Notes under the pieces: generated by a model
Seen by the model: the letters and a program-made list of their open reading frames with translations, nothing else
Databases searched by the model: none
Told to the model about the DNA's origin: nothing
In this document: positions 16,395-22,604 of the stretch, piece by piece
Numbering within the stretch: position 1 is the stretch's first letter
Layout: the number at the start of each line of letters is the position of its first letter
Origin: a virus
Virus record (IMG/VR): IMGVR_UViG_3300037502_004045
Location: 1 to 43,493 of that record
Strand: one strand, 5' to 3'
Length of the DNA stretch: 43,493 bases
Position numbers and translations under genes: made by a program

Positions 16395-16542
16395 GGTTTC
16401 CGTTAGCTTAAATATCAGTTTGTCATATATTTCTAACTATTTTTTTACTAAATAGTGTTGACAATTCCCTAGAAAATTGTTATCATATAGATACAATTTT
16501 GATATTTAAGTTTCCAATACTTTTGCCGGTATCGCGGAAACC
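16395..16542. promoter_or_regulatory. rep leader repeats, candidate attenuation switch
   Basis: GATATTTAAG at 16501-16510 and CGGAAACC at 16535-16542 are both complementary to one segment at 16395-16416 just upstream of the Rep ribosome site. The intervening bases fold as a hairpin (TTTCC...GGAAA with ATAC...GTAT). The leader can therefore form alternative pairings, as in antisense-controlled plasmid rep leaders. Confidence 0.6.
16458..16486 (+). promoter_or_regulatory. promoter of the counter-transcribed RNA
   Basis: TTGACA (16458-16463) and TATCAT (16481-16486) with a 17-bp spacer. It faces the rep leader. Confidence 0.85.
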
Positions 16543-16579
16543 TTAACTCAATCTCGTGTTACCGCACGAGATTTTTTTT
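16493..16579 (+). ncRNA. counter-transcribed RNA controlling rep (about 87 nt)
   Basis: It starts just after the promoter at 16458-16486 and ends at a perfect 8-bp hairpin ATCTCGTG/CACGAGAT (16551-16558 and 16565-16572) with a T-run. It is fully complementary to the 5' leader of the Rep mRNA, which starts near 16597 on the other strand. The internal hairpin is at 16511-16540. By analogy with antisense RNAs of Firmicute plasmids it should block rep expression and set copy number. No protein is encoded. Confidence 0.75.
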
Positions 16580-16603
16580 ATTTTTTGTATTAAATTTGAT
16601 AAC

Positions 16604-16632
16604 ATTATATACCATTCATAGAGATAAGTCAA
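16604..16632 (-). promoter_or_regulatory. promoter of the Rep mRNA
   Basis: On the minus strand TTGACT (16632-16627) and TATAAT (16609-16604), spacer 17 bp. The predicted start near 16597 gives a leader of about 230 nt before the ATG at 16366. Confidence 0.85.
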
Positions 16633-16725
16633 TGTTAAGAATTGGATAAGATTACTAACATGAGCTATTTTGTTTAAGAGATGTACAATTATGACTCGAG
16701 ATAAACGGCTCTTTTAAGAGGATAA

Positions 16726-16932
16726 TCACTCTAATACTCTTATTTCTTCTATAAGACCTTCTTTGAATAATTTCTTCATACAGTATCCTCTAAGCGATCC
16801 TCTACAATCTTCTTTATTACATATATCAGGAACAGGAAAACATCCTCTGTCTATATCTTTCTTTGCAATAATTCTGCTTCTCCACATATTAGAAAACCAA
16901 CTTAGCCCTTCTTCTGTAATATAATAATTCAT
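16726..16932 (-). CDS. small Cys-containing protein of unknown function (68 aa)
   Basis: Starts at ATG 16932 after AAGGAGTGAGCTTTCAAG. It has a CNKEDC motif and a third Cys ('RGYCMKK'), giving a possible small metal-binding or disulfide site, and a Trp-rich N-terminal half. I do not recognise a family. It stands alone between the Rep and toxin loci with AT-rich flanks. The good ribosome site and unbroken frame favour a real gene. Confidence 0.5.
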   Translation of the reverse strand: MNYYITEEGLSWFSNMWRSRIIAKKDIDRGCFPVPDICNKEDCRGSLRGYCMKKLFKEGLIEEIRVLE

Positions 16933-17119
16933 CTTGAAAGCTCACTCCTTATATATAATAATTGCATAAACTATAGTATATATTTTTTTGACAAGTTTGC
17001 TGATAGCGAATATAATTAAAATATGGACAAGGTTTATTAACTTTTTTATAAATAGTAATATTCACAACTTCATATCATAAGATTTAGTATAGAAACTATA
17101 GGTTTTGTCAAGATTAAGT

Positions 17120-17148
17120 GTAACATCCTCATTCCTATTTAGTATAAT
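17120..17148 (+). promoter_or_regulatory. antisense promoter, type I locus 2
   Basis: GTAACA (17120-17125) and TATAAT (17143-17148), spacer 17 bp, facing the toxin-like ORF of locus 2. Confidence 0.65.
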
Positions 17149-17172
17149 GATAAAAGGGAAGAGAGGTTAAAA

Positions 17173-17208
17173 TAAAAAACACCTCAGGTACTGGTAATAC
17201 CTAAGGTG
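17173..17208 (-). terminator. terminator of the toxin-like mRNA, locus 2
   Basis: On the minus strand CACCTTAGGTA pairs with TACCTGAGGTG (11 nt, one mismatch) and is followed by TTTTTT. Confidence 0.85.
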
Positions 17209-17252
17209 CAGGAACACTCCTATAGAGACTTAATCAATATTATCAGGATAAG

Positions 17253-17330
17253 TTATAGTAACTTATCGATTAGATCAATTAAGGCTTGGAGGATATCTAA
17301 TATCAGCAGAATTAGCTTTAAGATTTTCAT
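17253..17330 (-). CDS. small hydrophobic peptide, type I toxin candidate 2 (25 aa)
   Basis: 'KILKLILLILDILQALIDLI' is followed by a short charged end: almost entirely hydrophobic or helix-forming, with basic residues at both ends, as in membrane-acting type I toxins. GGGAGGTG precedes the ATG. A TATAAT (17413-17408 on the minus strand) would start the mRNA at about 17401, again exactly at a 5' hairpin (17373-17403). The arrangement copies locus 1 in the opposite orientation, but the peptides are not obviously homologous. Confidence 0.65.
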   Translation of the reverse strand: MKILKLILLILDILQALIDLIDKLL

Positions 17331-17372
17331 CTATTAGAACACCTCCCTTCGTCAATATTTAGGAGGTTCCTT

Positions 17373-17413
17373 AAGTAGTACCCAGTCGCAGTGGGTGCTA
17401 CTTTTTTATTATA
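17373..17413. promoter_or_regulatory. toxin-2 promoter -10 with 5' hairpin and antisense terminator
   Basis: Arms 17373-17384 and 17392-17403 form a 12-bp stem with one G-U pair. T6 at 17402-17407 makes it a terminator for plus-strand RNA. On the minus strand the same stem is the 5' end of the toxin mRNA, with TATAAT at 17413-17408. The -35 is weak. From 17414 to about 17625 I see no gene. Confidence 0.65.
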
Positions 17414-17625
17414 ACATATAAAAGGATACGAGACTATTCTTGATTGATAAAATGATACTAATTAAGGAGCTATGCTTAGTTCTTTGACTTCATTAAGAAA
17501 ATTATGCTTTTTTAGAGGCTATATTCTGTGATAAAGATGGGGTTCTTCCACAAACTTTGTGAGTGGATATTATTTATTATTCTTAATCACAAAAGTTGTT
17601 ATTGAATCACTATTTTCGAAGCGAT

Positions 17626-17758
17626 TCGTAAATATTCGTAAAATTTACTACTAAAAAGAGTTGATTGATAGGGAGTAGCTCTTTTTTTAATATTTTCTCG
17701 TAAATATTACGACTATTCACGAGAAAATGGTTTGTGATTAATTAATGTTTCGTGAATA
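17626..17758. repeat. centromere-like iterons upstream of parM
   Basis: Five copies of a nonamer close to TCGTRAATA: 17626-17634, 17636-17644 (last bases differ), 17698-17706, inverted at 17714-17722, and 17750-17758. The copies at 17712-17722 and 17750-17760 form an 11-bp inverted repeat. The last copy abuts the -35 of the parM promoter. This suits a parC-like site bound by ParR for both segregation and autoregulation. Confidence 0.6.
17653..17688 (+). terminator. terminator-like hairpin within the iteron region
   Basis: AAAAAGAG (17653-17660) pairs with CTCTTTTT (17679-17686), followed by TT. It would stop any plus-strand RNA entering the par region. Confidence 0.55.
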
Positions 17759-17759
17759 G

Positions 17760-17788
17760 TTGTAAAATCTACAAAACCATGCTATAAT
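17760..17788 (+). promoter_or_regulatory. parM operon promoter
   Basis: TTGTAA (17760-17765) and TATAAT (17783-17788), spacer 17 bp. Directly downstream of the last iteron copy. Confidence 0.75.
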
Positions 17789-17823
17789 AAGCTTAATAAC
17801 AGATTATATCAAGGAGGATTATA

Positions 17824-18849
17824 ATGAGAACAGATAATATTAAATATGCTGGGATTGACTTAGGTTATGATACAATCAAATTGATTACAGAAAAGATGAA
17901 AGATAGTAGTGAAGGTGTGCTAAAATTACCTAGTTTGGTTGAAGAGATTACAGATAGTATGGATGGCTTAGAATTGAATAAAGAATTTTCAAAACAGAAC
18001 GCAATCTTAATAATTGATGGAGTTACATATGGTGTTGGAGATTATGTGGTTAGCCAATTTAGTGGAATTGGAGCTAATTATAGAGCGGACAAGTTTAATT
18101 CTGATAGTGAATTAGCTAAATTATTGGCTAGCTTCTCTATATTGTATCCAGAAGCCAATGAGATAGTAGTTGAAGTATTAGCTACGGGGTTACCAGTTAA
18201 ATATTATGAAAAGTATAAGGAAGAGATTAAAAAAAGATTTGAGGGAAGTTTTAGTGCGACTATTAATGATCGAGAGATTAAATATACCTTTAAAAATGTA
18301 GTAGTCCTACCTCAGGGGGTAGCAAGTCTAGCTTATTATATCAATCAGAATAAGAACTTTAATTTTGATAGTGAGAAATGCCCAGTCTTAGATATTGGGG
18401 GATTAACTATTGATGGAGCTTATTATAATAATGGAGTCTTAGTAAAAGGATCTACTTTCAGTATGGAGAAAGGAATGTCCAATGTATTTAAGAATATGGC
18501 TAAAGAGTTGGTTTTAGATGAGAAATTAATTCGAGATGCTGTTATAGAAGGAAAGGATAAGATTTCTCTTAATACAGGTGATGTTGACCTGACTAAAGCT
18601 AAAGATGCAGCTTGCAAGAACCTATCTAGTGTAATAGTAAGTTATACTTATAATGAATGGAGAGACTTTATTGATACAGTTGATAAGATCTTTATAGTAG
18701 GTGGGGGAGCAGAAATCTTAGAGGGTTATTTAGATGAAGCTTTTACAAATATCAAATTAGAGAAGATCATGAATGCTCAAGAAGCAAATGTACTAGCATA
18801 TCTTTTAAGAGCAGAAGCTATCTATAATAAGTTGAATAAGGAGGGCTAA
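17824..18849 (+). CDS. parM: ParM-like actin ATPase for plasmid segregation
   Basis: 341-residue actin-fold protein with the three nucleotide motifs in order: phosphate 1 'GIDLGYDTIK' (10-19), phosphate 2 'VLDIGGLTIDG' (188-198) and adenosine 'IVGGGAEIL' (291-299). Such proteins polymerise into filaments that push plasmid copies apart, and belong to the ParM/Alp/StbA group. It is followed after 2 nt by a small gene in the ParR position and preceded by iterons, which makes a complete type II partition locus. AAGGAGGATTATA precedes the ATG. In some large phages actin-like proteins position virions instead, but the nearby Rep and toxin genes favour plasmid segregation. Confidence 0.88.
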   Translation: MRTDNIKYAGIDLGYDTIKLITEKMKDSSEGVLKLPSLVEEITDSMDGLELNKEFSKQNAILIIDGVTYGVGDYVVSQFSGIGANYRADKFNSDSELAKLLASFSILYPEANEIVVEVLATGLPVKYYEKYKEEIKKRFEGSFSATINDREIKYTFKNVVVLPQGVASLAYYINQNKNFNFDSEKCPVLDIGGLTIDGAYYNNGVLVKGSTFSMEKGMSNVFKNMAKELVLDEKLIRDAVIEGKDKISLNTGDVDLTKAKDAACKNLSSVIVSYTYNEWRDFIDTVDKIFIVGGGAEILEGYLDEAFTNIKLEKIMNAQEANVLAYLLRAEAIYNKLNKEG

Positions 18850-18851
18850 AA

Positions 18852-19181
18852 TTGGATTTTAGAGCCGATTTAGTCGTTAATGAAGATAATACTCAACCAG
18901 AGATGATGGAATGGTTTGAGCAAAAGTATAAGGCTCATTCAGGGACTAAAAGGGATTTTGTTCGGTTTTTACTCAATGAGTTATATCAGAAGGAGAAGAA
19001 TCAGAGTAGTATCAGTCAGAAGGATATAGAACAGATTAAAGAAGAGCTAAAGGAAGAAGTAATAGATTATGTATTAAAGTATCTTGATCAAGAAGGGTTA
19101 AAAGAAGAGATTAGTAAAAAAATAAATGATTTAGATGATAGTCAGGTTGATGTACAAGATAAATTATTTAGTCAATTTTAA
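18852..19181 (+). CDS. ParR-like partition adaptor (109 aa)
   Basis: Starts at TTG 18852 behind AAGGAGGG, two bases after the parM stop. The N-terminal half has a helix-turn-like pattern ('SGTKRDFVRFLLNELYQKEK') compatible with a ribbon-helix-helix fold. The C-terminal half is strongly charged and coiled-coil-like. ParR proteins bind parC iterons with the N-terminal part and cap ParM filaments with the C-terminal part. Assigned by position and character; sequence alone is not diagnostic. Confidence 0.65.
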   Translation: MDFRADLVVNEDNTQPEMMEWFEQKYKAHSGTKRDFVRFLLNELYQKEKNQSSISQKDIEQIKEELKEEVIDYVLKYLDQEGLKEEISKKINDLDDSQVDVQDKLFSQF

Positions 19182-19232
19182 TAAGAAAAGATTGCCAAGG
19201 ATTAAATCCTTGGCAATCTTTTCTTATTAAAA
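19176..19232. terminator. two-way terminator after the par operon
   Basis: Perfect inverted repeat of 26-27 bp arms (19177-19202 and 19206-19231) around a 3-nt centre. A-rich and T-rich ends allow termination on both strands. The left arm overlaps the ParR stop codon. Confidence 0.85.
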
Positions 19233-19276
19233 AGCTGGACCATTAAATGATTAATAGGATTTATAGGAGAATGAAT

Positions 19277-19329
19277 GTTAAATTATATGGTCTTAAAAGA
19301 ATAGTTCACTTAAGACTATATAATTTAAC
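19277..19329. repeat. 20-bp inverted repeat ahead of the contractile-tail operon
   Basis: Arms 19277-19296 and 19310-19329 differ at one base, with a 13-nt loop. There is no T-run, so it is not a typical terminator. It lies in the 280-nt region before the first tail gene, with a TATAAT-like element farther down at about 19397-19406 that has no good -35. It may be an operator or an RNA element of the late leader. Confidence 0.55.
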
Positions 19330-19462
19330 AGAAGTAAGATCAAAGTACTATCTAAGTAATTCTTAAATAACTATTTTTTTCTAGATTATGTTATCATTTA
19401 TAATAGGTTGAACTGAGAGAAAGAGAATTCAGTTAAATTAATCATCAGAAAGTGGTGATCAA

Positions 19463-19987
19463 ATGTTAGATTTCACAGAGATATCTAGAGATATGGAAAC
19501 AAATTTACAGGATTATACAGAGATACCACAGATTCTAGAAGTAGGTCAAGCTTTATCTCCTGGACATCTATTAGATAGAATAGTTTATAACTTCTCTAAA
19601 CATTATCAACCAGATCCAACAGGGATGATAGTAGAAAAAGAGTTAGTCTCTAGTCCAGAGATAAGCTTTGAAAATGATATAGAATATTCTTATATCACCC
19701 ATCCTGAGGTTACTTTAAATATAACAGCTTATGGTGAAACAGATATCAACCCTTATATCACTAAAGCCCATGACTGGTTTAAAGTTCCCAAATTAGGAGG
19801 GAGATTCTTCGAAAAATATAATGTAGTGATTATAGATGTCACTGAAATTGAGAATTTAGATACTAATCCAAGCAGTGGATATCGCTACAAGAGATCCTTT
19901 GATGTAATCTTGCGATTTGAAGAAGTCATTAAAGTCAGAGAAAAAACAATTGAGATAGTTAAAATTACTGACTTTGATAATAAATAA
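19463..19987 (+). CDS. tail terminator/neck protein of the contractile module (174 aa)
   Basis: First gene of the rightward tail operon, directly before the sheath. The sequence ('GHLLDRIVYNFSKHYQP' near residue 35, 'SYITHPEVTLNITAYGETDI' in the middle) fits gp12-like neck/tail-terminator proteins that occur before DUF3383 sheath genes. These cap the tail and form the joint to the head. No portal, connector or capsid gene precedes it: upstream lies the par operon. AGTGGTGAT is the ribosome site. Confidence 0.65.
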   Translation: MLDFTEISRDMETNLQDYTEIPQILEVGQALSPGHLLDRIVYNFSKHYQPDPTGMIVEKELVSSPEISFENDIEYSYITHPEVTLNITAYGETDINPYITKAHDWFKVPKLGGRFFEKYNVVIIDVTEIENLDTNPSSGYRYKRSFDVILRFEEVIKVREKTIEIVKITDFDNK

Positions 19988-20006
19988 TAACTATAAGGAG
20001 TGATTA

Positions 20007-21020
20007 ATGATGGCAGATGTTGAAGTGGTAATTAGTGATCAGACAAAGGCAATCAGTCAAGCAGGATTTGGCTTACCTTTAGTCTTTGATCCAACAAGTA
20101 ATGTACCTTATACAGAAGTTACAGCTACAAATGAAATCCCTACAGAAGCTGGAGAGGTAGCTGATGGAATGATAGGAAGGATGTTGTCTCAAGAACCTGC
20201 TCCAGGTAAGGTAGCAGTTTATGGTGTTGATTTAGTTACAGCAGGTACTACTTTAGAAGATGAGCTAAATAAGATGATGGTGGAGCATAATGACTTTTAT
20301 TTCTTATTGTTAGCTAGTAGAGTTCAAACAGATATTGAAGCAGTAGCTGAGTGGGCTGGAGCAAATCAAAAGCTATTTATTGCTCAAAATGATATCACTG
20401 TAGCAGCAGCTGATGTTGTAGCAATGGCAGCTAATATTTCAAGCTCTAGAACTGGTATCTTCGCTTATCAAGGTGATAAAGACCCTTATCTAGATGCAGC
20501 AATAGTAGGAAGAATTGCCCCATTACAACCAGGAGCAGTTACTTGGAAGTTTAAAGAGTTAAATGGAGTACCAGTATCACAGTATCTAAATGCTGATGTT
20601 AGTGCTTTACATGCTGGAAATGTTAATACTTATATTAAAGAGATGGGTGTACTACAAACTTCTGAAGGTAAAGCAACTAATGGAAGTTATTTAGATATCC
20701 AACGTTCTAAAGATTGGTTAAAAGCAAGAATTCAAGAGAGTATCTTCTTCTTATTACATAATGCTGAGAAGATACCTTATGATGATAGTGGTATTGCTCA
20801 AGTTGTTAGTAAATTAAAATCAGTTCTGAAATTAGCTGTAGACCGTGGTATTATTGCTAAAGATGTAGATGGCAATGGTATGTGGTCAATTAGTGCTCCA
20901 AGAAGAGTAGATATTCCTACAAATACTATTGCTAATCGTATTTTGCCAGATATTAACTTTACAGCAACTATTGCTGGTGCTGTTCATAATGTTAAAGTTA
21001 ATGGTGTTTTAAAAGTTTAA
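20007..21020 (+). CDS. contractile tail sheath protein (DUF3383-like, 337 aa)
   Basis: Compact sheath of the type encoded beside short tube proteins in small myophages. Features are an N-terminal 'VVISDQTKAISQAGFGLPLV' segment, a central alpha/beta domain with 'GIFAYQGDKDPYLDAAIVGR', and a C-terminal segment 'RDI/RILPDINFTATIAGAVH'-like strand region. Sheath subunits form a stretched helix around the tube and contract to drive it through a membrane. Followed after 35 nt by the tube gene, as expected. AAGGAGTGATTA precedes the ATG. Confidence 0.8.
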   Translation: MMADVEVVISDQTKAISQAGFGLPLVFDPTSNVPYTEVTATNEIPTEAGEVADGMIGRMLSQEPAPGKVAVYGVDLVTAGTTLEDELNKMMVEHNDFYFLLLASRVQTDIEAVAEWAGANQKLFIAQNDITVAAADVVAMAANISSSRTGIFAYQGDKDPYLDAAIVGRIAPLQPGAVTWKFKELNGVPVSQYLNADVSALHAGNVNTYIKEMGVLQTSEGKATNGSYLDIQRSKDWLKARIQESIFFLLHNAEKIPYDDSGIAQVVSKLKSVLKLAVDRGIIAKDVDGNGMWSISAPRRVDIPTNTIANRILPDINFTATIAGAVHNVKVNGVLKV

Positions 21021-21055
21021 TTAGCTAAAAAATTAAAATTAAGGAGTTGAGATAA

Positions 21056-21463
21056 ATGGCAGTAAACTATGATCCAACTAAGGTGCAAGTAGTTGTCGGT
21101 GGCGATGTAATAACTGGCTTTGCTGAAGGTAGTATGATTAAAATCTCTAGAATGACTGAGAAAAGAAGCAGTCACGTAGGAGCTCAAGGAGAGGTGACCT
21201 TTGTTAAATCAGCTGATGATCGGGCTGAAGTAACTATTACCTTAAAACATACTTCCCCAGCTAATGCAAAATTAATGAGCTTATATAAAAGTGATGAAGA
21301 GTTTGAATTTGCAGTATCAGATCAGAACTTTAAAAATGATGTAGGTGGCAGTGGTTCAAGGTGTGTAATTAAGAATATTCCAGATTTTGAGCGAGGGAAT
21401 GAACTTACTGAAAATGAATGGGTATTAATTGTTGCAGATTATGAAGAAGCAATTCAACTTTAA
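21056..21463 (+). CDS. tail tube protein of the contractile module (DUF3277-like, 135 aa)
   Basis: Short beta-rich protein beginning 'MAVNYDPTKVQVVVGGDVIT' with 'RSSHVGAQGEVTFVKSADDR' in the middle, a pattern of myophage inner tube proteins. Next to the sheath gene and of the right length. Tube rings stack inside the sheath around the tape measure. Unrelated in sequence to the 324-aa tube protein of the left module. AAGGAGTTGAG precedes the ATG. Confidence 0.8.
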   Translation: MAVNYDPTKVQVVVGGDVITGFAEGSMIKISRMTEKRSSHVGAQGEVTFVKSADDRAEVTITLKHTSPANAKLMSLYKSDEEFEFAVSDQNFKNDVGGSGSRCVIKNIPDFERGNELTENEWVLIVADYEEAIQL

Positions 21464-21481
21464 TTAAAGGAGCTGGTTTAA

Positions 21482-21730
21482 ATGGCTGAAGGTAAGAAGA
21501 AGACTATTAAAATTGGTGATAAAGACTATACTTTACAACATCCTGGAATCAGATGGTATATCAAGCATGCTGATAATTCTAAAGATGCAATGGGGAATTT
21601 AAGTAATGAAAAGTATATCGATGGTTTACTAGAGAATGTAGTAATTCAACAGGTAACTATGGAGGACTTTGAGAGTATTACCGAGCTTAGAGATTTAGTA
21701 CAAGAGATCGAATCCTTTCTTGGAGCCTAA
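21482..21730 (+). CDS. tail assembly chaperone, short form (82 aa)
   Basis: Small acidic protein between tube and tape measure genes, as expected for the XkdN/TAC-type chaperone. It begins 'MAEGKKKTIKIGDKDYTLQH' and ends 'EIESFLGA'. AAAGGAGCTGG precedes the ATG. The reading frame ends just where a second frame (to 21944) opens, so this is probably the short product of a frameshift pair. Confidence 0.7.
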   Translation: MAEGKKKTIKIGDKDYTLQHPGIRWYIKHADNSKDAMGNLSNEKYIDGLLENVVIQQVTMEDFESITELRDLVQEIESFLGA

Positions 21731-21944
21731 ATATAGTAGAAGATTACAAGATGGTACCATAAGTATCAATTATAATCGCTATAAAAGAGAGGTTGAAGGG
21801 CTTAAAAAAGCTTTCTGGCAGGTTGTTTATGAATTACAATCATTTTCAGAGGTTGAAAAGATGGATATAGATACCTTCTTAGAAGCCTATGCAGCTTTAG
21901 TAGTAATTAATCAAGATATCAAACAAGGTGGTAATAAGCTTTAA
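21482..21944 (+). CDS. tail assembly chaperone, frameshift-extended form (about 154 aa)
   Basis: The frame used from 21720 to 21944 opens only at 21699 and overlaps the end of the short form. Joining them needs a +1 (or -2) shift near TCC TTT CTT (21713-21721); a +1 slip of the Phe codon UUU to UUC gives '...ESFLEPKYSRRL'. The extension ('FWQVVYELQSFSEVEKMDID') is helical and has no good ribosome site of its own, although TTG 21720 could act as a coupled start. Tail chaperones of myophages are commonly made in two lengths this way. Direction of shift is inferred. Confidence 0.6.
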
Positions 21945-21970
21945 TTTAGCTTTAGCCACCTTGTTATTTA
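21922..21970 (+). terminator. candidate terminator after the chaperone gene
   Basis: AACAAGGTGG (21922-21931) pairs with CCACCTTGTT (21956-21965) over the end of the reading frame. The tail ATTTATTAT is T-rich but not a clean run. Confidence 0.45.
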
Positions 21971-21994
21971 TTATATGCTAAATAAAACAGATTT

Positions 21995-22061
21995 AAGACA
22001 CATATGGAGTCATAAACCTAAGGTAAGTATCTTATTTTCACCTAAAGACACATAATGAGTC
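21995..22061. promoter_or_regulatory. direct repeats before ankyrin gene 1
   Basis: AAGACACATATGGAGTC (21995-22011) and AAGACACATAATGAGTC (22045-22061) are near-identical and spaced 50 bp apart. A TATAAT lies at 22073-22078, which puts the second repeat at the -35 position. Likely binding sites of a regulator controlling the ankyrin gene. Related half-sites recur at 25806-25827. Confidence 0.5.
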
Positions 22062-22192
22062 TGATTATTTATTATAATCTGATAGTTAATAAGTAACTCT
22101 AAAGTATATTCTTGTATCTGATCCTCCTTAATAAAGGAAATTTATAGCCTACCAAGAATAACCTAGATATATATTGGTTAAGGAGGAGAATA

Positions 22193-22531
22193 ATGAATAA
22201 AAGAATATTACTTATATTGATCATATCTAGTCAACTCTTTCTAGCAGGATGTTCGATGATGAGAGTGAGGATGTTGATTGGAGCCAGTACTCATGGAACT
22301 CCTACAGAGGTAAAATTAGCTCTTAAGTTGGGAGCAGATCCTAATCTAAGGGTACAAACTGAGCTTACTCCTTTAATGTTTGCTGCAGGATATACTAGCA
22401 ATCCAGAAGTGATTAATGCTCTAGTAGAGTATGGAGCTGATCCTAAAATGAAGAATGATTCAGGTTGGCAAGCCATTGATTTAGCTGAAGAAAATGAATG
22501 TATAAGGGAACAGAGATCTATCATCAATTAG
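22193..22531 (+). CDS. ankyrin-repeat lipoprotein, C-terminus frameshifted
   Basis: Signal peptide with lipobox LAGC (Cys20), then two ankyrin repeats ('TPTEVKLALKLGADPNLR', 'LTPLMFAAGYTSNPEVINAL', 'VEYGADPKMKN'). The last eight residues read 'EQRSIIN', but a one-base shift near 22505 restores 'GTEIYHQLEELSD', which matches the end of the paralogue at 25070 and stops at 22546-22548. The gene therefore seems recently frameshifted at its very end; the ankyrin part is intact. It interrupts the tail operon between chaperone and tape measure, with its own repeats, possible promoter and terminator. Envelope-anchored ankyrin proteins can be immunity factors; that role is a hypothesis. Confidence 0.75.
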   Translation: MNKRILLILIISSQLFLAGCSMMRVRMLIGASTHGTPTEVKLALKLGADPNLRVQTELTPLMFAAGYTSNPEVINALVEYGADPKMKNDSGWQAIDLAEENECIREQRSIIN

Positions 22532-22546
22532 AAGAGTTAAGTGATT

Positions 22547-22569
22547 AAACACCCAGTTGGGTGTTTTTT
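22547..22569 (+). terminator. terminator after ankyrin gene 1
   Basis: Perfect 8-bp stem AAACACCC/GGGTGTTT with loop AGTT and a run of T, between the ankyrin gene and the tape measure gene. Confidence 0.85.
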
Positions 22570-22604
22570 ATTTTAAAAAACAATTTTTAAAGGAGGTGTT
22601 AACA

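Larger units (their letters stand above)
17155..17407 (+). ncRNA. antisense RNA of type I toxin locus 2
   Basis: Predicted from about 17155 to the hairpin and T-run at 17373-17407, about 250 nt, and complementary to the whole toxin mRNA on the minus strand. Promoter and terminator are both visible. The transcript itself is inferred. Confidence 0.6.

Noticed and set aside
17626-17758. CRISPR-like array
   Set aside because: Repeat units are 9 bp, irregularly spaced and partly inverted; there are no spacers of uniform length and no cas genes.
22291-22527. Minus-strand frame opposite ankyrin gene 1
   Set aside because: Arises from the ankyrin codons read backwards; no start signals.
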